Shown piece by piece: positions 8,787-18,339 of a stretch of 64,000 bases of DNA (the first letter of the stretch is position 1; each line of letters begins with the position of its first letter). This DNA comes from Gimesia sp. (GTDB lineage: Bacteria; Planctomycetota; Planctomycetia; Planctomycetales; Planctomycetaceae): assembly GCA_002706765.1 (NCBI GenBank), contig PAJV01000004.1:67408-131407 (forward strand). Direction: 5' to 3'. The position numbers were made by a program, and so were the translations under genes. The notes under the pieces are model-generated. The model was given only the letters and a program-made list of their open reading frames with translations, did no database searches and was not told where the DNA came from.

Positions 8787-11774
8787 ATGTGGTCAGTCAC
8801 ACGACAAACACAGGAACTCACGCCGCTACTTGCCCTCTGCCTGCTGGCGACCACAGTCCCCACGATTGCGGCGGAACCTGATTTCGAAAAACAGGTCGTC
8901 CCCATCTTTCAACAGCATTGCATCCGCTGCCATAACGACAGTACTAAAGATGGCGGACTCTCACTGGAAACAAAACAGGGCGCTCTGGCAGGCGGCGAAA
9001 ATGGACGCATTCTGATGCCTGGCGTCGCGGAGGAAAGTCTCCTGCTCGATTATGTCGTGGGACCCGAACCGGAGATGCCCAAAAAAGGGGAGCCGCTCAC
9101 CAAAACGGAAATAGAAACACTCCGCAACTGGATCAAAGCCGGTGCTGTCTGGCCTCCCGCGGTTCGTATTCAGGAAGCACAGCTCAACGACAATGACTGG
9201 TGGTCGTTTCAACCGTTGACACAACCACCGCTGCCGGAGTTGACCGACAACGAACAACAACAGGTCCGCACTCCCGTCGATGCCTTCCTGCTGGCCAGAC
9301 TTCGCAAGGCAGGGCTGAATTATTCTCCCCCCGCCGACCGCCGCACGCTGATCCGCCGCGTCTATTTCGATCTGACTGGACTGCCCCCCACACCAGCAGA
9401 AATCGAACAGTTCGTCCAAGACTCCGATCCACGTGCTTACGAAAAACTGGTCGATCGACTGCTGGCTTCCCCCCGTTACGGCGAACGCTGGGCGCGGCAC
9501 TGGCTGGACCTGGTCCACTATGCCGACACGCACGGCTACGATAAAGACAAGCTCCGCGAAAATGCCTGGCCTTATCGGGATTATGTCATCCGCTCCCTGA
9601 ACGAGGACAGACCCTATGCCCAATTCATTCAGCAACAGATTGCCGGTGATATCCTCAATCCGTTTTCACAAGATGGCGTTTCTGCCACCGGGTTCATTGT
9701 CGCCGGCCCCTTTGACTGGGTCGGTCAGATTGAAATCAGCGAAAAACTGATCGAGAAAAAAATTACCCGCAATCTCGACCGCGACGATATGGTGGCGACC
9801 GTCATGAATACTACCGTCAGTCTCACGGTCCAGTATGCCCGCTGTCACAATCATAAATTCGATCCGATCTCCCAGGAAGACTATTACAGCCTGCAGGCAG
9901 TCTTCGCCGGTATCGACCGGGCCGAGCGCAGTTATGACCCGGATCCCGAGACCGCATCACGACGGAAGACGCTGCAGACGTTTCTGGAACAGTCTCAAAG
10001 CCAGCATCAACGGCTCGACGCGCAAATCAGGAAACGGGGTGGTGGAAAACTGGAACGTCTGGAAGCAGAACTCAAACGGGCGATGAACGCGAAGCAGGGA
10101 CAGGGTGTTGAATATGGATATCACAGCCAGGTTGAAAAGTCGGACAAGACTCCCAAATGGGTGCAGCTCAATTTCAAACAGCCGGTAACAGCAGAGAAAA
10201 TCACACTGATCCCCGCCTTCGACAATTACAACAACATTGGGGCCGGCTTCGGTTTTCCGAAACGGTTCAGGCTGGAAGTCTCAAACACCAGTGATTTCAA
10301 GTCGGCAACCACGATCGCCGATCATACACAACAGGATTATCCGAATCCCGGAACAAGTCATATCCAAACTGATGCCGGACAAAAGAAATTCCAATACATC
10401 AGAATGACGGCGACGAAACTCGCTCCCCGCTCAAACGATTTTATTTTTGCGCTGGGGGAACTCCAGGTGTTTGCTCCCGACGGCAAGAATCTTTCCAGCC
10501 AGGCACAGGTCACTTCGCTGGATTCGATCGAAGCGGCTCCCCGCTGGTCCCGCCAGAATCTGATCGACGGGAAATATTATCAGAGCCTCGAATTCTATAC
10601 AGACCTTTCCGAGCTCAAACAGAAACGGGATGACTTCCTCGCCAGCCTGTCCACCGGGGAAGAGAAAAAATCACTCCAGCAGTTATCCGCCAAAATCCAA
10701 CAACTCCAATCTAATCTCAAGAAACTTCCCGATCCAGAAAAGGTCTTTGCGGCTGCAACTGACTTCCCTGCACAAGGAAATTTTCGTCCCACGAAAGGTC
10801 AGCCGCGTCCCGTGCATCTGCTGAGTCGAGGCAGTGAAAAAGCGCCAATACGGGAAGTAGCAGCTTCAGCACCGAACCTGATTGATGGACTCCCTGGTAA
10901 CTTCCCTTTGAGAGATCCAGACAACGAAGGAGCCCGCCGCGTGGCCCTGGCTCACTGGATTACCAGTCGCAACAACCCACTCACCTGGCGTTCCCTTGTG
11001 AACCGTGTCTGGCTCTATCACTTCGGGAAAGCCATCGTTGATACGCCGAATGACTTCGGTAAAATGGGCGCCCAACCCACGCATCCCGACCTGCTTGATT
11101 ACCTGGCCAGCCGCTTCCGCGATGAAGGACAGTCGCTCAAAGACCTGCATCGTCTGATCTTACTCAGCACTGCTTACCAGCAGTCATCTCGTACGAATCC
11201 AGCGGGGAGTGAGCTCGACGGCGATAATCGTCTGCTCTGGCGCATGAACCGTCGCAAACTGGAAGCCGAAGCCATCCGCGATTCCGTCCTGCAGATCAGT
11301 GGAAAGCTGGACCTCGAAATGTACGGACCGGGGGATCGACTGTTTGTTCTGGAGAAGCCACAGCATTCCCCTCACTACCTCTATCGAAAGTACGATCCCG
11401 CGACCGCAGAACGGCACCGCCGTTCCATTTATCGATTCATCGTCCGCTCGGTCCCCGATCCGTTTATGGAATCGTTGGATTGTGCCGACCCTTCGCAGCT
11501 TACTCCCAAACGAATCGAAACCTTAACTGCGCTCCAGGCGCTCTCCCTGTTAAACGACCAGTTTATGATCAGCATGTCCGTTTTCTTTGCGGAGAGTCTC
11601 GAGGCGCAATCAGCCGACTTGACGGCACAAATTAATCACGCGTTTCAAACCGCGCTGGGCAGGTCTCCTGAGCCGGACGAACTCAAAATTTTACAGACGA
11701 TCGGCGCGCAGCATGGCCTGAAAAATGTCTGTCGGCTGATTCTGAACAGCAATGAATTTATCTTTATCGATTAA
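8787..11774 (+). CDS. PSD1/DUF1549-DUF1553 planctomycete cytochrome-c-like protein (copy 1)
   Basis: A large secreted protein of the planctomycete PSCyt1-PSCyt2-PSD1 architecture; biochemical function is unestablished. The 995-residue protein has a signal peptide (about 1-29, ending TIAAE), a c-type heme motif CIRCH at residues 45-49 in PSCyt1, PSCyt2 (about 155-375, with SPRYGERWARHWLDLVHYAD), a middle insert with a discoidin-like stretch, and the C-terminal PSD1 domain (about 700-950, with NRVWLYHFGKAIV). Unlike the other two copies in the window, its second cysteine site reads YARCH, having lost the first Cys of the usual CxxCH. The DUF1501 gene follows after 23 bp, so they form an operon. 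Confidence 0.9.
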   Translation: MWSVTRQTQELTPLLALCLLATTVPTIAAEPDFEKQVVPIFQQHCIRCHNDSTKDGGLSLETKQGALAGGENGRILMPGVAEESLLLDYVVGPEPEMPKKGEPLTKTEIETLRNWIKAGAVWPPAVRIQEAQLNDNDWWSFQPLTQPPLPELTDNEQQQVRTPVDAFLLARLRKAGLNYSPPADRRTLIRRVYFDLTGLPPTPAEIEQFVQDSDPRAYEKLVDRLLASPRYGERWARHWLDLVHYADTHGYDKDKLRENAWPYRDYVIRSLNEDRPYAQFIQQQIAGDILNPFSQDGVSATGFIVAGPFDWVGQIEISEKLIEKKITRNLDRDDMVATVMNTTVSLTVQYARCHNHKFDPISQEDYYSLQAVFAGIDRAERSYDPDPETASRRKTLQTFLEQSQSQHQRLDAQIRKRGGGKLERLEAELKRAMNAKQGQGVEYGYHSQVEKSDKTPKWVQLNFKQPVTAEKITLIPAFDNYNNIGAGFGFPKRFRLEVSNTSDFKSATTIADHTQQDYPNPGTSHIQTDAGQKKFQYIRMTATKLAPRSNDFIFALGELQVFAPDGKNLSSQAQVTSLDSIEAAPRWSRQNLIDGKYYQSLEFYTDLSELKQKRDDFLASLSTGEEKKSLQQLSAKIQQLQSNLKKLPDPEKVFAAATDFPAQGNFRPTKGQPRPVHLLSRGSEKAPIREVAASAPNLIDGLPGNFPLRDPDNEGARRVALAHWITSRNNPLTWRSLVNRVWLYHFGKAIVDTPNDFGKMGAQPTHPDLLDYLASRFRDEGQSLKDLHRLILLSTAYQQSSRTNPAGSELDGDNRLLWRMNRRKLEAEAIRDSVLQISGKLDLEMYGPGDRLFVLEKPQHSPHYLYRKYDPATAERHRRSIYRFIVRSVPDPFMESLDCADPSQLTPKRIETLTALQALSLLNDQFMISMSVFFAESLEAQSADLTAQINHAFQTALGRSPEPDELKILQTIGAQHGLKNVCRLILNSNEFIFID

Positions 11775-11797
11775 TCAAATACGCAGAAAGTGATCTT

Positions 11798-13246
11798 ATG
11801 GATCGTCGAGAGTTTCTATTGTCAGCCGGCGGTGGACTGGGGGGAATTGCCCTGGCATCGCTGCTGCAGAACGAGCCACTGCTGGCAAACCCGCAAACCG
11901 GCACGCATATTCTGCATCATCCGCCGAAAGCAAAGCGAGTGGTCCAGCTTTACATGTCGGGAGCCGCCAGTCAGTGTGATACGTTCGACTTCAAACCCCA
12001 GTTGATCAAAGACAATGGCAACAACTGGGATCCCGGCGAACAGGTACAGCTCTTTCAGTCCTCACCTGGCAAAACCATGCAGTCTCCCTGGAAGTGGAAG
12101 CAGTATGGGGAATCGGGAAAATGGTTGAATGAATGTGTCGCGCCACTGGGCGACTGTGTCGATGACATGGCATTCATTCACAACATGGTCAGCAAGTCGA
12201 ACGTGCATGGCCCGGCGACATTCATGCAGGCAACCGGATTCATTCTGCCCGGCTTTCCCGGCATGGGTGCCTGGATCAGTTACGGACTTGGCAGCATGAC
12301 CGATAATCTGCCCACGTTCGTCGTACTGCCTGACCCGCGTGGCTTTGCTCCTAACGGTGCTGCCAACTGGTCAGCCGGTTTTCTGCCCGCCAGTAACCAG
12401 GGAACCATGATTCGACCGAATTCCAAAACACCCATTTCGAACTTATTTCCCCCTGAGAATGATTTCGTCACACGAAACAGTGATCGCGATGTTTTGCAAG
12501 CACTCAAACAGCTCAATCAACAACATCAACAGACACGCGCCGGTGATTCACGTCTGAATGCCCGCATTCAATCCTATGAACTCGCAGCCAAAATGCAGCT
12601 GCAGGCACCGGAAGTTCTCGATCTTTCAGGTGAAACGAAAAGCACGCTGCAGAGGTACGGTCTGGATTTCGTCGATTTCGAAGTACAGGAAGGCATCAGC
12701 GAAGCCGCAGAGATTGCGTATTTCGGTAGAAACTGCCTGGTGGCGCGACGCATGCTGGAACAGGGTGTGCGGTTCGTGCAGATCTGGTCGGGCGCCGATA
12801 ACGGCCATCCCCGTCGCAACTGGGATTCGCACGAAGACATCAAACGCGATCACTGGCCATTAGGCCGGGGCATGTCCATTGGAGCATCCGCGTTGATCAA
12901 AGATCTGAAACAGCGGGGCATGCTCGACGATACGATCATCCTCTGGACCACGGAATTTGGCAGAATGCCCTGCAGTCAAGGCAGCAAAGGACGCGATCAC
13001 AATCCGTTTGTTTTCACCAACTGGCTCGCCGGGGGTGGTATCAAAGGGGGCACGACATACGGAGAATCGGACCAATGGTCATTCAAACCCGCTGATCCGG
13101 CGAACCCCACCATGTGCTATGATGTGCATGCAACGATCTTGCATCAACTCGGTATTGATCACGAAAAACTGACCTACCGGCATAACGGCATTGATCGTCG
13201 TCTGACCGATGTCCACGGTCACGTGATCGAAAACATCCTCTCATAA
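11798..13246 (+). CDS. DUF1501 protein, sulfatase/alkaline-phosphatase-like fold (copy 1)
   Basis: The 482-residue protein belongs to the DUF1501 family, which is related to the alkaline phosphatase/sulfatase superfamily. The N-terminus has a twin-arginine-type export signal (MDRREFLLSAGGGLGGIALA). Family landmarks include AASQCDTFDFKP near the N-terminus, NLPTFVVLPDP in the middle, and TIILWTTEFGRMPCSQ plus GRDHNPFVFTNWLAGGG near the C-terminus. It is co-transcribed with the PSD1 gene 23 bp upstream, the invariable partner. Substrate unknown. The family call is secure, the function is not. Confidence 0.9.
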   Translation: MDRREFLLSAGGGLGGIALASLLQNEPLLANPQTGTHILHHPPKAKRVVQLYMSGAASQCDTFDFKPQLIKDNGNNWDPGEQVQLFQSSPGKTMQSPWKWKQYGESGKWLNECVAPLGDCVDDMAFIHNMVSKSNVHGPATFMQATGFILPGFPGMGAWISYGLGSMTDNLPTFVVLPDPRGFAPNGAANWSAGFLPASNQGTMIRPNSKTPISNLFPPENDFVTRNSDRDVLQALKQLNQQHQQTRAGDSRLNARIQSYELAAKMQLQAPEVLDLSGETKSTLQRYGLDFVDFEVQEGISEAAEIAYFGRNCLVARRMLEQGVRFVQIWSGADNGHPRRNWDSHEDIKRDHWPLGRGMSIGASALIKDLKQRGMLDDTIILWTTEFGRMPCSQGSKGRDHNPFVFTNWLAGGGIKGGTTYGESDQWSFKPADPANPTMCYDVHATILHQLGIDHEKLTYRHNGIDRRLTDVHGHVIENILS

Positions 13247-13266
13247 GAAGAGTGTCAATAAAAAAA

Positions 13267-13295
13267 CGAGTGACTGGTTCTGTTCCAGCCACTCG
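13267..13295 (-). terminator. Rho-independent terminator
   Basis: The inverted repeat CGAGTGACTGG / CCAGCCACTCG with a 7-base loop is followed on the minus strand by a run of Ts (As at 13260-13266). It terminates the DUF1559 gene and may also stop the convergent DUF1501 transcript. Confidence 0.75.
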
Positions 13296-13331
13296 CAGTT
13301 TACTTCATCAGCAGTTGAGTCAGGGCTTCGA

Positions 13332-14471
13332 TTATTCGAAGTTACCTTTAGTGATCTGAGCATCCAGCCAGGGACCGGAGAAGCACTCAGAAGGACGCAG
13401 TTCAACTGTACCATCTGTGTAACCTGATCCAGTACCAGAAGCCGGGAAACCAGGATTCAGGAAGCCGTCGCCGTTCAGGTCGACAATCGCTTTAACGCTG
13501 CCGTCAGCCATCAGGATATTGCAGATCTTGTTACGGCCACGACCGTGCCATGCAAACCAGTCACGTGAATCTTGCAACCACAGGAACCCGTCAGTACCAG
13601 GTGTACCAATCCGGTTCGGGTCGGGCAGTTCAACAGGAGTGGCATTCACAACATTGGTACCGGCAGGCATCAGAGCCAGTGCAGTACCATCCCACCGGGC
13701 AGGACCATCGTTGAATGACTCAGCCAGACGTTCACCCGCATCCAGAAAACCGGGAATTGAGTCAGACAGAACAGCTTCGCCCACGTCACCAGGAGCTCCA
13801 CACCCCATGAAGGAAACAGCAGAAGAAGAAACGCGGGAAGAATCCAGACGACGAATGGTCAACGGCCCCAGTGAACCACCAAATCCCTTCAGACCAGAAG
13901 CTGTCACACCAGCGTTAGTCTTCGCACCGGAACGTACCAGATACCAGCTGGAAGCGTAGTTAGTACCGTAACCATCTTCCAGCAGCTTGGCAACCTGAAG
14001 AATACGAGCAGGCGTTTCTTCGGTTCCACTGGTCCAAGATCCACAAACGCCTTCACTCAGACGTGCCAGCGGAGCAGAGTCTTTGTTACTGGTGTTGGTG
14101 GCACCAATCATGTCGTTCAGCTTTTCAGATCCCAGCAGAGTGGAAGAAGGGCACAGCATCTTCTGTGGAAGACCGGCACCACTGTTAACCATGTCGGCGA
14201 CCCAGCCCCAGGTGTCAGGACATCCGTCACGACGGAAGTCATAAGCACCGGTACAATAACGACCGCTGGGGTCTGTTGATGCGAAAGAATGCATGGAAAG
14301 ACCGAACTGACGCAGGTTGCTTTTGCACTGCGAAGAACGTGCAGATTCTCGCGCTGCGAATACTGCCGGGATCAGCAGAGCAGCCAGTAAAGCGATGATC
14401 GAAATCACCACCAGAAGTTCGATCAGGGTAAAACCTGATCGTTTCGTGTTTTGAGCACGTGATTTTTGCAT
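13332..14471 (-). CDS. DUF1559 / prepilin-type N-terminal cleavage domain protein
   Basis: A 379-residue type-II-secretion pseudopilin-like protein of the family hugely expanded in planctomycetes. A short basic leader is followed by the prepilin peptidase site and hydrophobic helix ([19 protein letters not shown], about residues 13-31) and then the DUF1559 body. The C-terminal H-X9-DG-type motif is present: residues around [20 protein letters not shown]. It is probably processed by prepilin peptidase and assembled at the cell surface. It stands alone between two PSD1 operons, with its own terminator. The start ATG lies 11 residues before the prepilin motif, as usual. Confidence 0.92.
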   Translation of the reverse strand: MQKSRAQNTKRSGFTLIELLVVISIIALLAALLIPAVFAARESARSSQCKSNLRQFGLSMHSFASTDPSGRYCTGAYDFRRDGCPDTWGWVADMVNSGAGLPQKMLCPSSTLLGSEKLNDMIGATNTSNKDSAPLARLSEGVCGSWTSGTEETPARILQVAKLLEDGYGTNYASSWYLVRSGAKTNAGVTASGLKGFGGSLGPLTIRRLDSSRVSSSAVSFMGCGAPGDVGEAVLSDSIPGFLDAGERLAESFNDGPARWDGTALALMPAGTNVVNATPVELPDPNRIGTPGTDGFLWLQDSRDWFAWHGRGRNKICNILMADGSVKAIVDLNGDGFLNPGFPASGTGSGYTDGTVELRPSECFSGPWLDAQITKGNFE

Positions 14472-15188
14472 TGTGTTTCCTGTTTTTTGAAAAAGTGGTT
14501 TGTACAGTTACGCGAACAATGAAGGCTTAAGACAATTAAATTTGATTTTGAAAGAAACAGGCCATCCCCATCAGCTTGGCACTGGATGTATGAAACTGAG
14601 CTGCTTCCCCCCCTTGATCTTTTAAAACTCACTCACTTCGAATTCGACTGGATAACCAGCATCTGAAAAATTACTTTGCCGGCTGAATTTCTCAGATGGG
14701 CATACGGTATCGTGAGACTGTGAAGTTTTTTCTCCCCGTTAAGTTAAGAAGAAGTGAATAATGCGTAGCAAAATTGATCAAAACAGGCCTATTGTGAGTG
14801 TTTGATTAATATACAGTGAGGTTTCTGCAGGGAGCTTCATATAAATGTGCTGCGATTCCCCCTGCTCCAGAGAGACAAAACTTGAATTTCCTCAATCGAA
14901 GTTCGTATAATTACAAAAGAGAAAACAGGAGCCGGGCTCAGAACTCGTACTCCTAAGTCACCTGCTCAGAAAGTGTTAGTACCACAATGAGCTACCCCCA
15001 CTTTGAGGAAAGTGGCGGACCGGTATTCACTCGTGTTTGATTTTGAGATCAAGAAATCATTCCGATTCACAGAAAATCCGGGTTTGCAGCCTGCCTGACC
15101 AGACTTCATGTTTTGTCAAAGCCGCCTCGCTTTTTTCCTGTAACGGTGCTGATTTCTTGCTTTTCTCTGTAGACCGAAAGAGAAGTTC
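14472..15188. other. 717-bp divergent intergenic region
   Basis: Separates the DUF1559 gene (minus) from the second PSD1 gene (plus). The left half is AT-rich without recognised elements. The right half holds a good sigma-70-like promoter (14882-14911) and a perfect 7-bp-stem hairpin (14998-15015, CCACTTT-GAGG-AAAGTGG). If that promoter is used, the PSD1 mRNA has a leader of roughly 270 nt. No small gene is supported. Confidence 0.5.
14882..14911 (+). promoter_or_regulatory. Candidate sigma-70 promoter for PSD1 operon 2
   Basis: TTGAAT (14882-14887) and a perfect TATAAT (14906-14911) are separated by 18 bp, pointing toward the PSD1 gene 277 bp downstream. Sequence match only; planctomycete promoters are poorly characterised. 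Confidence 0.4.
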
Positions 15189-18100
15189 ATGGCCGCTCGA
15201 ACGATCAATCTGTTCGCAGTCTCTAGTGTGGTAATGGTCTGTTTTCTGTCTCAAAACGTAGAGGCAGGAACGCCTGCCCCTTCCGAGCAGCCTCTAGACT
15301 TTGCGACAGATATCCGTCCTCTGCTTTCTGACGCCTGTTTCTCATGTCATGGCCCTGATCCGGAACATCGTGAAGCGGAACTCAGGCTTGATTTGAAAGA
15401 AACCGTTTTCGCAGATCACAACGGGCAATCCCTGATTGTCCCCGGCAAACCCGCTGAGAGCCTGATCTATCAACGCATGACGGCGACTGACGAAAGCGAA
15501 CGCATGCCCCCCGTAGATTCGGGAAAAAAACTAACCGCTTCCGACCTCGCAAAAATTCGAAGGTGGATTGAAGCCGGTGCTCCCTGGGCCTCGCACTGGG
15601 CCTTTCAAGCACCCGTTAAGTCCGCGATACCTGCTGTCTCGAAACAGGAATTAATTCAAAACCCGATTGATGCTTTCGTTCTGGAAAAACTGGAACAGCA
15701 ACAACTGTCTTTCTCCAGACCGGCAGATCGAACAACGCTTCTGCGACGGTTGAGCCTGGACCTGATCGGCCTGCCGCCGAGCATCGAGGAAATCGATTCT
15801 TTCCTGGCTGACAAAAGCACCGATGCATACCGCAAACAGGTCGCGCGCCTCTTAGCTTCCCCCCATTACGGAGAACGCTGGGGACGCCTCTGGCTCGATG
15901 CCGCCCGCTATGCCGATTCCAACGGTTATGAAAAAGATGCCCCCCGTGAAGTCTGGCTCTATCGTGACTGGGTCATTGATGCGTTGAATCAGAACATGCC
16001 CTACGATCGGTTCATCATCGAACAGGTCGCCGGGGATCTGCTGCCCCAGGCAACACAGGATCAGAAAATCGCCACTGGTTTCATGCGGAATTCGATGCTC
16101 AACGAAGAGGGGGGCATCGACCCGGAAGAGTTTCGCATGGCCGCGATGTTCGACCGCATGGACACGATCGGGAAAAGTGTTCTCGGTCTCACCCTGCAGT
16201 GCAGCCAATGTCATTCCCACAAATACGATCCACTGACACACGAAAATTACTATCAGATTTTCGCCTGTATCAACAACTCGTACGAAGCCAGCATGCGAGG
16301 CTATACCGACGAGGAACAACAGCAGCGAGAAAAACTGTTTACCGAAATCGATTCCATCGAAAGATCGCTCAAAACATCAATGCCCGACTGGCCTCAACGA
16401 CTGGCCGCATGGGAAAAGCAGGTGCAGCAGAATCAACCGGTCTGGCATGTAATGAAACTGAAAAATGTCGACAGTAATTCCCAGCGTTATATGGAACAGC
16501 CCGATCATTCCATGCTGGCACAGGGTTATGCGCCTTCCCGGTTCACTTCGAACTTTGAAGCCGAGATCGATGCTTCCGAGATCACTGCCATCCGACTCGA
16601 ACTGTTAAATCACCCCAATCTGCCGGCAGGAGGCCCCGGTCGCGCCATCTCCGGTCTCTGTGCCTTAACAGACATCAAACTCAACGTCGAAAATACAGAG
16701 GATGCAACACAGAAAACCACTATCAAGTTCACGGAAGCCACCGCCGATTTCAGTAATCCTCGACTGCAGCTGAATTTTCCTTACGAGGATCAAAAAGGAG
16801 TGCGCGGCTTTACCGGGCCTGTCAGCTATGCGATTGACGGAGACAACTCAACTGCCTGGGGAATCGACGCGGGACCGGGACGACTCAATCAGCCCCACGA
16901 AGCGGTCTTTCGTGCCGAGAAACCATTTGGTTACCAAGAGGGCAGTAAATTAACCATCAGCCTTGTGCAGATGCACGGGGGCTGGAACAGTGACAACAAT
17001 CAGACAATGAATCTCGGCCGCTTTCGGATTTCCTGGAGCAACAGCCCGCAAGCCCAGGCAGATCCCGTCCCTGATCATGTCAGGGAAATCCTGGCGATTC
17101 CTGACGCCGAGCGAACATCCCGCCAGCAGGACCAGGTTTTCAGTTACTGGCGAACCACGGTCCCTGAGTGGAAAACAGAAAACGAACGAATTGAAGCGAT
17201 CTGGAAACAGCATCCGGAAGGAACGACGCAGCTGGTCTACCAGGAACGTCCTCAGCCCCGCCAGACACATCTGCTGGATCGTGGCGATTTTCTTAAACAA
17301 AAACAGGTCGTGCAACCAGGTGTGCCGGGTTTTCTGAACTCACTCCCGACGGATGGCCCCGTGAATCGGCTGACTTTTGCCCGCTGGCTCGTCGACCGAC
17401 AATCTCCGACGACGGCCCGAGCGATTGTAAACCGGGTCTGGCAGGCCTACTTCGGGCAGGGAATTGTGACGACCAGTGAAGATCTGGGATCCCAGGGCGC
17501 AGCACCGACGCACCGAAAACTACTGGACTGGCTGGCTGTCTGGTTCATGGATGAAGGCTGGGACCTGAAGAAGCTGCATACACTGATTGTGACTTCCCGA
17601 ACTTATCAACAGTCATCCCGGGTCAGCCCCGCATTGTATACCAAAGATCCCTACAATCGCCTGCTGGCCCGCGGGCCGCGTTATCGTGTCGATGCCGAAA
17701 TCGTGCGGGACATCGCCTTGAAAGCCAGCGGACTTTTGAACCCCGAAATCGGCGGGCCCTCGGTGTATCCGCCTGCTCCTGCTTTCCTGTTCGATAAACC
17801 AGCCAGCTATGGCCCCAAGACCTGGAACGTGGAAGAAGATGCCGACCGCTATCGGCGAGCGATTTATACATTCCGCTTTCGCTCAGTCCCGTACCCGATG
17901 CTCCAGGCATTTGATGCGCCCAACGGCGATATCTCGACCGTCAAACGTACCCGTTCCAATACACCGTTGCAGGCTCTGACGACCCTCAATGAAACCCTGT
18001 TTATGGAATGTGCCATCAGTCTTGCAGAGACAGTACTCTCATCCCCACAGGATTCTGAAGACCACCGGATAGAAACAGCGTTCCGACGCTGTGTATCCCG

Positions 18101-18296
18101 GTATCCCGCTGCTGAAGAAAAGCAGGTACTGACTCGCTTTCTCAACAGGCAGCGCCAATACTTCCACGAACATCCGGAAGAAGCAACGCAAATCACCGCG
18201 ACAAAAAAGCTCAAAGAATCGACAACTGATTTTGCTGCCTGGGTCGCGCTTTCACGGGTGCTGCTCAACATGGATGAGACCATCACCAAAGAATAA
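15189..18296 (+). CDS. PSD1/DUF1549-DUF1553 planctomycete cytochrome-c-like protein (copy 2)
   Basis: A 1035-residue exported protein with the same architecture as copy 1. A signal peptide (about 1-26, ending NVEAG) is followed by PSCyt1 with heme motif CFSCH (50-54), PSCyt2 with SPHYGERWGRLWLDAARYAD, and C-terminal PSD1 with NRVWQAYFGQGIV. PSCyt2 also contains an intact second CxxCH (CSQCHSHKYDPLT), consistent with binding of a second c-type heme. The start ATG is preceded by AAGAGAAG. The DUF1501 partner follows after 43 bp. Function is not established for the family. Confidence 0.9.
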   Translation: MAARTINLFAVSSVVMVCFLSQNVEAGTPAPSEQPLDFATDIRPLLSDACFSCHGPDPEHREAELRLDLKETVFADHNGQSLIVPGKPAESLIYQRMTATDESERMPPVDSGKKLTASDLAKIRRWIEAGAPWASHWAFQAPVKSAIPAVSKQELIQNPIDAFVLEKLEQQQLSFSRPADRTTLLRRLSLDLIGLPPSIEEIDSFLADKSTDAYRKQVARLLASPHYGERWGRLWLDAARYADSNGYEKDAPREVWLYRDWVIDALNQNMPYDRFIIEQVAGDLLPQATQDQKIATGFMRNSMLNEEGGIDPEEFRMAAMFDRMDTIGKSVLGLTLQCSQCHSHKYDPLTHENYYQIFACINNSYEASMRGYTDEEQQQREKLFTEIDSIERSLKTSMPDWPQRLAAWEKQVQQNQPVWHVMKLKNVDSNSQRYMEQPDHSMLAQGYAPSRFTSNFEAEIDASEITAIRLELLNHPNLPAGGPGRAISGLCALTDIKLNVENTEDATQKTTIKFTEATADFSNPRLQLNFPYEDQKGVRGFTGPVSYAIDGDNSTAWGIDAGPGRLNQPHEAVFRAEKPFGYQEGSKLTISLVQMHGGWNSDNNQTMNLGRFRISWSNSPQAQADPVPDHVREILAIPDAERTSRQQDQVFSYWRTTVPEWKTENERIEAIWKQHPEGTTQLVYQERPQPRQTHLLDRGDFLKQKQVVQPGVPGFLNSLPTDGPVNRLTFARWLVDRQSPTTARAIVNRVWQAYFGQGIVTTSEDLGSQGAAPTHRKLLDWLAVWFMDEGWDLKKLHTLIVTSRTYQQSSRVSPALYTKDPYNRLLARGPRYRVDAEIVRDIALKASGLLNPEIGGPSVYPPAPAFLFDKPASYGPKTWNVEEDADRYRRAIYTFRFRSVPYPMLQAFDAPNGDISTVKRTRSNTPLQALTTLNETLFMECAISLAETVLSSPQDSEDHRIETAFRRCVSRYPAAEEKQVLTRFLNRQRQYFHEHPEEATQITATKKLKESTTDFAAWVALSRVLLNMDETITKE

Positions 18297-18339
18297 TCAA
18301 ACCGATCATCAAAAAAGAAATCTGAAACAGGTGATACAG

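Noticed and set aside
18232..18339. N-terminal extension of DUF1501 copy 2
   Set aside because: It overlaps the PSD1 gene in another frame and would place 36 odd residues before the twin-arginine signal.
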